Below, in pieces: positions 49,536 through 60,700 of a stretch of DNA of 64,000 nt. Position numbers and translations under genes: made by a program. The notes beneath the pieces were generated by a model. It had not been told where the DNA came from. It was given only the letters and a program-made list of their open reading frames with translations, and did not search any database. Origin of the DNA: an uncultured Prevotella sp. (GTDB lineage: Bacteria > Bacteroidota > Bacteroidia > Bacteroidales > Bacteroidaceae); the NCBI GenBank assembly GCA_900315775.1, contig ONAJ01000004.1, forward strand, positions 62,001 to 126,000, read 5' to 3'. Within the stretch, counting starts at the first letter, position 1. Each line of letters opens with the position of its first letter.

Positions 49536-50759
49536 ATGAAGTACATTAACAGACATAATCGCCAACGACAAGGTAACAGCCCGATTCTCTGGTTGCTGCT
49601 ACTGCTGTTATGTCTGTCGGCGTGCTCCTCAGCTGACGACAACAACGTTGCTACCGGTCAGACAGAAGATACATCAAAAACAAAATTATATATATATGTG
49701 TATGCACCACAGGAAGCACAGTCAAGTCGTGCATACGAAGGTGACGTGGACCCGATAACCAACGAGAGTTCGGTATATTCGCTGCAGATATGGGTATTCG
49801 GGCACACCAGCCACAACCTTCTGGGGCACTATACCTCTTCTCAGCCGTCAACTCTGAGTACTGCAGAGCCTTACGAGCTGATACAGATGACCATCGACGA
49901 GACGTATGCTGAGAAAGAAGCAGGTAGTCGTGAGCATGTGGATGTGTATGTGGCTGCAAACATAAAGGACAGCAACTGCAACGTAGAGCTGGACGAAAAG
50001 ATGACACAGGCACAACTGGAAGCAGCGCTGTTGCAGAAGACTACAGTTGACCCATTCGGAATGACAAGTCCTGTATCTATAGTTCCGGCAAACGTTGGAT
50101 TACCAATGACTGGTGTGTTACGCGACCAACCTGTAACAGGAACAGCTCCTGTACTGCGACTGGATAAGGGTGGACAGGTAGCGAAAGTGCAACTGATACG
50201 TACTGTGTCAAAACTGCGCTTCGCCTTCTCACGTGAGACGGGCGGAGAGACGCTGACGATAAACAGCATAAAGCTGAATACCGAGATGCTGCCTATAGCA
50301 GAATACTTCTTTATGGCTGACGGCGCGCCATACAACCGCCACACATGCCACATAAAGACGGAGAGCGGATATGACGCCACAACGCCAAACTTGCTGAGTG
50401 CACCTCTCACAGAGATTGCCGACAACGCAGACCCCACGATATACTCTTGGGGCTATGACGAAGCAACTCCTGAAGTATATGAGGCAAGAATAGAAACTGC
50501 CGCAGCAAGCGGGAACCTCACGCAACGCTATTTCTACCTGCGTGAGAGCGACAAGCTTATAACGGGAGAGATAAAATACCAAATAGGTAACGACGAAGAA
50601 CAAACCACAACCTTCACGATGGTGGACGCAGGAGGATTCTCGCGTAACCACGTATGGACGATATACTCATACTTGGCGGAAGCAAAGCTGAAGGTAATTG
50701 TAGCCGAGGTGGCTCCCTGGAGACAAACGGAGCAGAGTTACGAATTCTATAACTGGTAA
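49536..50759 (+). CDS. Fimbrial accessory (tip-type) lipoprotein
   Basis: Signal with lipobox LSAC (LLLLLLCLSACSSADDN). The mature protein starts with an Ig-like beta domain (TKLYIYVYAPQEAQSSRAYE; YSLQIWVFG) and ends with a second beta domain (AKLKVIVAEVAPWRQTEQSY). This layout, with an N-terminal domain like that of FimC/FimD or Mfa3 accessory subunits, fits a minor fimbrial component. It is 407 aa, starts 6 bp after the second fimbrillin and ends 5 bp before the next gene. Confidence 0.75.
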   Translation: MKYINRHNRQRQGNSPILWLLLLLLCLSACSSADDNNVATGQTEDTSKTKLYIYVYAPQEAQSSRAYEGDVDPITNESSVYSLQIWVFGHTSHNLLGHYTSSQPSTLSTAEPYELIQMTIDETYAEKEAGSREHVDVYVAANIKDSNCNVELDEKMTQAQLEAALLQKTTVDPFGMTSPVSIVPANVGLPMTGVLRDQPVTGTAPVLRLDKGGQVAKVQLIRTVSKLRFAFSRETGGETLTINSIKLNTEMLPIAEYFFMADGAPYNRHTCHIKTESGYDATTPNLLSAPLTEIADNADPTIYSWGYDEATPEVYEARIETAAASGNLTQRYFYLRESDKLITGEIKYQIGNDEEQTTTFTMVDAGGFSRNHVWTIYSYLAEAKLKVIVAEVAPWRQTEQSYEFYNW

Positions 50760-50764
50760 GAAAG

Positions 50765-51763
50765 ATGAGAAAAGGAATATATAACATATTTGTCATTACT
50801 GCCTTGCTGCTGCTGGTTGGCTGCTCAAAGGACTCTGCAGACGATAACAATTCTGCACAGGAGTCGTATGCACCCCTGCAGATGGTAGGACTCTCACGCG
50901 CCGTTGAGGGGGATACCGAGTGGGATGACATTCATGCATTCCTTACCAACAGCACCACACTGACAGAGGGAAAATTCAAATATGACAGCTCCACAGAAGA
51001 ATGGAGCACACGACTGAAACTGAAATCGGGCTCACGCACATACCGCCTGTATGGCTTTATGCCTGACGACGCAGAGCTGACATCGTCGCTGACTTGGACC
51101 GACGACGATGCAGTATTGAGATTAGAAAATCTGGACCCGCTGACACCAAAAGACTACAGCATAATAACTGGAGTGCGACAGGTGGAACTTGCAACAGACA
51201 AGACCTCTGCCACACGCGGCAACTTCTCGTTCGAGTATCGGAGCAACAGAAACAACTACATAAATCTGTTCCTTGACCACCTGTTGAGTCAAATAGAGTT
51301 CAACATGAAGGTTGGTACGACATACAATACCCTGCGTACCATCAAGGTAAAGAAGATGACGCTGAAACTGGCGAACATAAGCAGAATGACTGCCGAAATC
51401 ACACTCGCTAACGGCACAGGCATCAGCAATATAAGCTTTACAACTACCGGTACGGCAGCAAACTCGTGCGTCATGTTAAACGAAGAAAAGACTCTGACAA
51501 CAACAGGTACAGTGATTTGCAGCGCTTTTGCAGCACCTGTGGAAAGTCTGCTTAACAACCTGGTACTGGAGACGGAGTTTGACGTGTACGACAAAGAGGG
51601 AAAAAAGATAGCGGAACGAACAGCAACAAACAAGCTGACAACACCGCTGGCTGACGTGGAGCGCGGTGAGAAACGTACGCTACTGATAACTGTTGACCCG
51701 TCATATCTATATGTACTGTCCGATGCTGACTTGGACAACCCGACGATTAAAATTGAGAATTGA
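50765..51763 (+). CDS. Fimbrillin-family minor lipoprotein (332 aa)
   Basis: Lipobox LVGC in LLLLVGCSKDSADDN, then SRAVEGDTEWDDIHAFLTNS as in fimbrillin-family accessory proteins. A central beta domain includes LFLDHLLSQIEFNMKVGTTY, a block (xLxHLLSQIxF) seen in many fimbrillin-family proteins. The C-terminus ends SYLYVLSDADLDNPTIKIEN. It is probably another minor or tip subunit. The last three codons and the gap to the next gene are made of the AATTGAGAATTG repeat. Confidence 0.75.
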   Translation: MRKGIYNIFVITALLLLVGCSKDSADDNNSAQESYAPLQMVGLSRAVEGDTEWDDIHAFLTNSTTLTEGKFKYDSSTEEWSTRLKLKSGSRTYRLYGFMPDDAELTSSLTWTDDDAVLRLENLDPLTPKDYSIITGVRQVELATDKTSATRGNFSFEYRSNRNNYINLFLDHLLSQIEFNMKVGTTYNTLRTIKVKKMTLKLANISRMTAEITLANGTGISNISFTTTGTAANSCVMLNEEKTLTTTGTVICSAFAAPVESLLNNLVLETEFDVYDKEGKKIAERTATNKLTTPLADVERGEKRTLLITVDPSYLYVLSDADLDNPTIKIEN

Positions 51764-51793
51764 GAATTGAGAATTGAGGATTGAAAATTGAGA
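51749..51793. repeat. AATTGAGAATTGAG tandem repeat
   Basis: Five or more 9-bp AATTGAGAA-type units span the stop of the 332-aa gene and the TTG start of the giant adhesin gene. Confidence 0.8.
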
Positions 51794-54700
51794 AATAAGA
51801 GTTCCATAATAAGCATACTGTTGTTCTTCGTTGCTGTTGCGGCGAAGGCACAGATTACCATTGGTGGTAATATTTACGGCGGTGGTAATGCCGGCAATAC
51901 GGGCGGAAGTTCTAAGGTAAATATCTATGCCGGCAATCTGCATGCTGTGTTTGCCGGTGCCCGCATGGCTAATGTTGGCGGTTATTCATTCATACATCTC
52001 GATGGTGAACATGCCTCTGACTATATCCTTGCCGACTATGTATATGGCGGTAACGATATTGCCGGAACCATCGGCACTTCTGCAGACATTCCAACAGAAC
52101 TGACGGAAGTCATCAGAGATGGTATGACCGATGAACAAAAGAAGGGAAAGAACAATATTGATGAAACTTGGAACGCCTTTGTACGTATTTCTACCAAGAT
52201 GAATGGCGAGGAAGAAGCCGCTGATGCTCAAAAGATTTACATAGGACAGCTCTTTGGCGGTGGTAATGGCTACTATACCTACGAGCCACAGCCCTCTGGA
52301 CCTGGTACGGTTGTCAAGAATGCGGATACGGATGAAGTGGTGGTGTCCAGTACAAATGAATTGTCATCACCAAAGCTCGGTAAGACCTACTTGGAACTTC
52401 TTGGAGGTTCTATCGTCTATGCATACGGTGGCGGTAATGATGCCACTATCACTGATAAAACGGTCATTTGCCTCAACAACCCGAGCGAGGTTGTCAACAG
52501 TATCAAAGATACTCGCGTAACGACAGAGGGTGATGGCGAACTGCTTACCGAAGCGCGCTTCCAATTAATGAGGATCAACACCACCTTCTCTTATCCAAGC
52601 AGTGATGAATACCAGATAGGACGTTTCTTTGGTGGTAACAACAAGGCTGATATGGCTATCCGTCCCCGATGGAATCTGCAAAAAGGAAGAGTCCGCAACC
52701 TCTATGGTGGTGGTAACGAGGGACGTATGACCAGTCCTGAAGGTCTGCTTATGCAGATTGAAGGTGCAGGAATGGTGGTCGATAACGTCTATGGCGGTTG
52801 TCGTAAAGCTGACGTGAAGCCTCTCTATAACAACAACGATGCCACACCTGTGCCTTATACGAAGGTAGCACTTGACCCCGAGGATAACCCGAACAACATT
52901 CCTGCAGGTTACGCTGCACGTGTCAGAGTGCTGGCTGGTGAAGTCAACAACGTATATGGCGGTAACGATATCTCTGGTAACGTCTATGCCGGCAATACTG
53001 TAGGTATCATGACTCACATAAAAGGTAACGTATATGGTGGAGGTAACGGCTCGTACCCTTATACCGACAACGTCAACCTGAAAGACAATCCGTATTGGAA
53101 GGACCTCTACTACAATCCTGACGAAGTGCTTGCTGCAGCAGGCATAACAGGTGTTCCTGATAACCTCAAATCTGCCACAGCCCTCAACCTTATCCGTCCT
53201 AACGCAGAGAAGGTGTCTATCCTCGTAAGAGGTACGGAAGGTAATCCTACCATCGTGGATGGCGGTCTCTATGTGGGTGGTAACAGTGCTTCGCTGCGAC
53301 AGAACGTTGCAGGTATCCCTGCCGCTGACCAGACGCACATCAAGATTGGTTCGTACGCCATCATCGACAACGTGTTCCTCGGCAACAACGGAGAGAACAT
53401 GATTAAAACCAACGTGGCTGACCCCTCTGGACATAACGAAGGTGTGCTGCGCACATTTACACGCACCGATCTTACAGGCGGTACTAAGTTCAATTCGATG
53501 AATTTGGAAGATGAGACTGTCTTTGCCAAATACATGGAAGGCTGCGCCATGAAGGTGAAGTCAACCGTTGTCTTCGAGAGCAGAGCTAACGGCGACCGAG
53601 AGGATTACAAACCTTATTCCACCATGTTTGGCTCTATAGTCTGCGGCGGTAATGTGGGTAGTATGATTACTAACGGTAAGACTACTATCAACTTCAGCGA
53701 CAATGTGATTGTGTATAACAGGGTTGTAGGTGGCTGTAACAATGCCTTTGTGACTCCTACCCCTGGTTATAATGCCATCTATGAAGGCGGACTGCTGGGC
53801 AATCCTGACCCCGCACCGACAGGTTCACCAGAAGGAACTATCGGTGACAAACTGGAGCTGAACTTCGCTGGTCTTAAGATACAGCCAAAGCGTTGGAATG
53901 ATACTCATACCGAACTGATATGGAACACCATCAAGTCATCCACAGGTGATGAAGTTGACCCTATAACATCAGGAGCTTCTCCTGAAAATCCTGTCACCAG
54001 CGATGATGACGACTTAGACCGTCGTTTCGAAGGTGGTAATATCTATGGCGGCTGCTACACCAGCGGTATCGTCAACGGTAACGTCGTAATCAACATCAAC
54101 AGCTCTATCGTTGACCGCGAGATTCTCTTCGACAAAGTGGAAGAGGACGAATCGGGTGAGGACAAGCTCTATGGCAACGACCAATACCACATCACCAAGC
54201 GAAACAGCGGCGTCATCCTTTCCGAGCAGGGTATGGACGTATTGGGTAAGGCACTTAACGTATTTGGTGGCGGTAAGGGTGTGAACACCGAGATATGGGG
54301 TTCTACCACCATCAATTTGAATCGTGGTTATATGTTCCAGATCTTCGGAGGCAGCGAAGAAGGCGGTATCGGCAATGGAGTATATAATGAAACAACAGGA
54401 AAGATAGAGTACAGCTATGACCCAAGATACAGCACCTACATCAATCTGAAAGGACAAGTAGCAGGTGTATCAAGGAATGAAAGCATGTCTGAGGATATTG
54501 CAGAATGTGAGTTTATGTATGGTGGCGGTTTCCTTGGCACTACAGCGGGTAACTGTATCATCAACTTAGGCAACGGACGTATCTTCGACTCCTTCGCAGG
54601 AGCTTGTAATGCCGACATCCTCGGTCATACGGAGACTTATATCGGAACCAACGGATTCCCATATATTCGAGACTTCGTATATGGCGGTAACGACCTCGGT

Positions 54701-57700
54701 GGACGAATCTTAGGAACAGCGAACTTCGACAGTCGTCTGCGCAACGATGCTGTTCGTAGTAAGGTGTCTCACAATGAAATGCTCAACGCCTCAGCATATA
54801 CAGAGTATATGCAGGGTCGTGTAGAGAAGATATTCGGTGGTGCATACGGTGTGTATGACTATAAGAATGCGCATTTCCGCGAATACTTTGACGAAGACGG
54901 TCACGCAAAGACTGGCTACTACAAGCCTTTCCTGGACAATGCCTTCATCAACTTCCGTCCTAACGACACCAACAATCCTCTGAATACTGTAGAACAGATA
55001 TACGGAGCTGGACAGGGCTACCTCGGTGAGGAAGAGGAGAACTTGATGCAGAACCGCAGCTATATCCTCGTTGATGTGCCGCAGACAATGACTACCTATC
55101 AGGATACCGAGATATTCGGTGCCGGCGAGAGCGGTGGTGTAGGTATTGGTGTTGACAAAAATGAAGCCAAAGCTCCTGCAACAGCATACAAGGCATCAGC
55201 AATCATCGACCTGCTGAGCGGACACTTCAAGGCTGTCTATGGCGGTAGCTATCAGGAAGGTGTGACACGACGTACGGAGATTAATGTTCCTGCGGGTTCT
55301 ACCTTCCGTGCAGAGGCTATCTTTGGTGGTGCTTACGGTTTGTATAACGAATATCGTTGCGACGTATATGAGGCGAACGTTAACTGGAACAGTAGCGATG
55401 CCCTCGTGGGCGGTTACCGTACAGGTATCTATGGCGGTAACAACAACTGCCGTCGTACACTGTATGGAAAGGTGAATATCAATGCTCCTGTCTATTACGA
55501 TAAGGCTAACGAATATTTCGCAACCGTCTATGGCGCCGGCTATGGTAAAGATACCTGGTCACAATATACTGAGGTGAACCTGAACAACACCGCTCGCGTC
55601 TATGAGGTATATGGCGGTGGTCAGTTGGGTCGCGTAATGAACACAAAGTCTGTTGCTGCATGGGCAGCAGAAGAAGATGAGGCAGCTGATGCTGCAGCCG
55701 CAGCAGCCAGCACGACAGCCCAACACATTGACCTTTCTATCGGTTCAGGCTATACCGATACCGGACTGGACAATGATTTATCAATAGCCAGAGCCGGCAA
55801 GAGATACAACACCAACGTCATCATCAACGAAGGCGCTGACGTCTGCGGATATATGTATAACGGCAGCCGTAGCGGTGCTTACGCCTACGGTGGTGGTCTG
55901 GGTGACGCCAACACCCAGAATACTGGCGACGTTCACGGAACTACCTACATCGCTCTGCTTGGAGGTACTGTAACAAAGGACCTCTATGCCGCAGGAACGG
56001 TAGGTTCGGTGAACAACAAATACGACATTGAAACTGACGACTTCGACCGGCCGTTTATCGCTTCTGCAAATGCCTATATCGAGGGCGGTACAGCACGTAA
56101 CGTCTATGGCGGCGGTTGGCGAGGAAGTGTAGGCTATCACGCAGGAGGAATTGATGCTGCAACAACAAGCGATGTCCTTGGTGAGACAAACGTCATCATC
56201 GGTAAGAAAAACGGTACCAGCTTTATCGACGGTATCCCAGCCATCGAGCGTAACGCCTACGGTGGTGGTGAGGGTGGTGCCGTGTTCGGTACAACAAACA
56301 TCACTCTGAACAAGGGCTTTATTGGTTATCGTCACTTCAGCAGCAAACCGACAACAGATACCGACCTCGACTATGTACATGTGGGCTCTGACTACTATCA
56401 GGAGAAACTGCACGACGAGACTTGGTCTGGCGACGGCACTAACCGACTCTATGATAGTGGATGTATATTCGGTGGCGGATATATCGACAACAGTAGTGTG
56501 GATATAGCAAACGTAAAGATGTACGGCGGCGTGGTACGTAACGCACTCTTCGGAGGTGGTGAGATTGCCGCCATCGGACGTGGTATCATTGAGGCAAGTG
56601 GTCAGGACAACAGCAATCGTGTTCTGAAGGGTATCTACAAGGCTGGTAAGACCAACGTTGAACTCTACGAAGGCGAGGTTCACCGTAACGTATTCGGTGG
56701 CGGTCGAGGCTACAACAACCTCGGTGAGGGAGGTACACTCTACTCCGACGGTTACGTCTTCGGACAGACAGAGGTACACGTACACGGTGGTACGATAGGT
56801 ACAGCAAAGGAGTTGGCACGCGAGAACGGTAACGTCTTCGGTGGAGGTGATATCGGTTATGTGTATAGCGCCTACGAGGAAAACGGTAAGCTCTATGTCG
56901 GCATCAAGGACGGCAACCGCTACGACAACGTGTGGGAAGGCTACTATTATGCATACAAGAAGGGAACTGAGGCATACAAACCTGCACCTGTTCCTGTCAC
57001 TCCGCCTGCATCTGACGAGAACTGGGTCATGGACGGTACTGAGTATGTGCTTACCGAGGACTGTAAAGTGCTTGTAGAGCCAAGATGTAAGGTATTGACT
57101 GCCGTTAATATAAACAATAAGTCTTATAAGGTTGGTGACTATGTACTTACTGAAGACCTCCATACCTTGGGCAACAAGAACAACGACGTCCGCTGGAATA
57201 GTCTGGATATTACGGGTATCACCATCTTCAACGCTGTCTTTGCTGGCGGAAACACCTCTTCAGGTTCTTCTACCGTCTATGCTAATACCACAACGGTATT
57301 CGGTAATGCTACAGCATCAATACACGACGTTTATCACCGCGACCTGATAACACTTGGTACAGGACGTACCGGTGGTCTGTACGGCGATGGTAACCTGACC
57401 TTCGTCGATGGCTATCGTGGACTGAATATCACTAACTACGGTACTGACTACTATACCATATCTCCTGAAATTACTTATGATGCTTATCTGCAACTTCCAC
57501 CTCGTGAGGCTGATTACTATCAGCTGAAGTACAAGTGTATCCAGCAGTGTACGGACAATGAAGGTACACATTACTATCCTGCAGGCGGTGAACACACTAA
57601 GGCTTCTACGTTGACCATCGATGACCTGCTGACACTGTTTAATGGTAATGAAGAGATTCTTCAAACTAATCCTACAACGGGTGAGAAAGAACCGAATCCT

Positions 57701-60700
57701 GCCTATTGGGAGCAAAACGGTGTTGTCCCCATCTACGCCGGTCGTCCTATGAACACTCTGCAGCGTGCTGACTTCTGCGGAATCTTTGGTAGCCGTATGG
57801 TGATGCAGGGTGCACAGGACCGTGTGCCTGAGATTGTGGATCACACCAACTACACCATCAACCGTGTGCGTGAGGTATCACTCAACCAGAAACAATCTGT
57901 CATTCCAGAGGACGCATCCGACGAGAGCAAGAAGGTTCACGGCAACTACTTCGGTATCTATAGCATCGTGAACTTCTTGGGTGCGCTGACGAGTGACGTA
58001 TTCTTCCTGCCTGATAAGGATAAACGTGTTACTGACAACGCATCCAATCCTGACTACAAGACAGCCTCAAATGCATACGACAACGGTAGTACTCATGTTG
58101 ACTCTAAAGCATACGGCACAGCGACATACTACGACTGGAAAGCAGGTTTCGTCAACGACCGCAAGCGCAACAACGGTACCAGTAAGAATAAGGTGGCGCT
58201 GGCATCAGGTGTGTATCTGGAAATTACCACAGAAAAGAGTACGGGCAATGAACTGAACGAGAAAGACTGGGGCTACATCACCGGTGTTGTAGAGCTCGAC
58301 CTCATCAACGTGCAACCAGGTATGGGTGGTGGATTCGTATATGCCAAGAACGTACACAAGACGGGTTCTTATACATTCCACAGTCATAACACTCTGACGG
58401 CACTGAACCATGATGCTGTCACACGACGCGACTTCACATTCGATGGTGCTGACGTAGAATGGGAGACGACAGGTAACTTCATACACAGTACGCAGACTAT
58501 TATTGACGACTGCTACAACATCAGCGGTAAGTATAAAGGCACCGACGCCGTACCTGCTCACTACTGGTTCATCAAGGGTTCTATTTATGTCTATGACCAG
58601 TTTATCTCGGCATACACCGGAGCACCTAACGCATACAGCGAAACCGTTGATATTCCGTTGACAATCACGGCTGCTTCGCACGGTACGATGAAGCTGCTCA
58701 ACGTGATGCCTAACAAGTATGCTTACTACTCTGCTCCTGGCACGAAAATTGGAACGGACAAGAAGATTGTCATCAACGAAGTGGAATACCACCTGAACGA
58801 TCCTATCAGCTACTGGGATTGGCACTTGCTGACCAACGCTGAGAGAGCTCTGTTTGTGGATGAAACATACGTAACCACCGCAGACTGTAAGTATAGCAGT
58901 GAGTCTGCTGACACCATCCCTGCTGGTACAGTGATGCTGCCTACTGAATACGCAACATTAAAGGCTGCTCACCCTGATGGTGTTTACCACGTAGAGAAGC
59001 AGCAGATGGTGGACTTCGACTTCGTATATCGCCAGAGCAACAACATGAGCCACGATACGGGTTATATGCTTACATATAAGGTGAACAACCCGACAGAGTG
59101 GGATACATGGTACACTAAAGCTGAAAGTGCTACGGCAGAAAAGAAACAGAAGGATAATGAGATGGCGGGCTATGAAGACGGACCTACCTATCGTCTGAAA
59201 GACAGCGAGACAGCCAGCGTTCTCGGACAGCGTGAATATAAGGTAAGCAACCTCATCGCGAAGGATATTTACGATACTTATCAGGCAATAGTAACGGGTC
59301 ATTCTTCTGCCATCCCAGAAGGACAGGCTGAATTCGAAGAAGCCTATATCGTAACAAGTGAATACACCAATGGTAACGTTCACCTGAATGTCGGTAGCTC
59401 GGTATCTAAAACGCAGGCTGCTTCAATGACTGGTTATGTTGCTCCTGCTTATATCTGTACGAGCACCATCCAGCTCAGCAAGACGGAGTTCATCTATGTG
59501 GGCAACCGCATGACGGAGGAAGAGAAGGAAGCATACAAAACTGCTAATCCTTCGTTGGCTGCTGTAATCGAGGCAGATGTCGTTCCAGCCTACTATTGTA
59601 CTGTTGATGGTCTCTATGGAGGTAACTACTACGAGGCAGGCAAGAACTATCGTGGTCTGGAAGTATGGAGCTCTATGTCGAAGACAGACCGCGATAAATT
59701 CGCCTTCAACTACGACGCCTTCGATGTGCTCATTGATCCGAACTACAGCAAGAATCCTGTTTATGAGGAAGGCAAGAAATACCAGTACGACTCTGCTGCA
59801 GGTACTAAGGATGCGGCAATAGCCAATAAGGCAGGCTACTCTCTGGAACGACCTGTCAACTACACCGCAACCTATAACGGCACAAGCACTCTCAATTATG
59901 GAAGTGGTACCGTAGCCCCAGGTGCGGAAATTTCTCGAGAAGTGTTCGAGAGCATTCCTAACGAGAAGCGCCACTACACTACTGTCGAAGCTAAGGGAGC
60001 AGGTGACGTATATGTTGTCAAAGCCTCATTCCAGGTAGGTAATACGCCATACGCTGTGGGTACCGTTATCCCTTCAAACACATATAGCAGTTTGGGCGAC
60101 TCTGACAAGGCTAATATCACCACGCTGACCTTCACCGGTGCAGGCACATATTACTACTGCCGCGAGGAGTATAAGGTTGGTGAGCATGGTCAAGGTGAAA
60201 CCGTAACAGGCGTCGCCGTCACTGGTGGCGTAACAGGAACCTATACTACCGGACAGACTGTTCCTGTGGGAGTCTTAATCAGTGAGAGCAACTTCAGCAG
60301 CTTGAAGAACTACCAGACGGACTTCAGCATCCACGGTATTGCTCCTACGGAGACAAGTACGCTGTACGTAAGCCGCTTCTCTGACATCTTCGACCTCTCG
60401 AAGGAGAAGATTATCACCGTAGTTTATGAGTACAACTACGAGGAGAGCGATGTCTCCGGTACTCACGTAACACCTGTCAGCGAGCGCCACGTAGTAAACA
60501 TCCACGTGCTGTTCAAGAGCGGTATCCCATTCGTCGAGGATATCAAGGCACCACAGATTGTGCTGCCTGGTACGTTCGTCGGCGTCCGTGAGCCACACGT
60601 AACTCCTGGTGCATACGAGGTAACGGGTGGTGGATGGAAACTCTTCGAGAAGAAGGGTGATGCCGAGAGCCACATCAACGGTATAGAATATACACCTACC

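Noticed and set aside
55781..57163. 460-codon open frame opposite the giant adhesin
   Set aside because: It lies antisense to the repetitive GGC/GGT-rich coding sequence, which avoids stops on the other strand; its Val/Cys/Thr-rich product is not protein-like.
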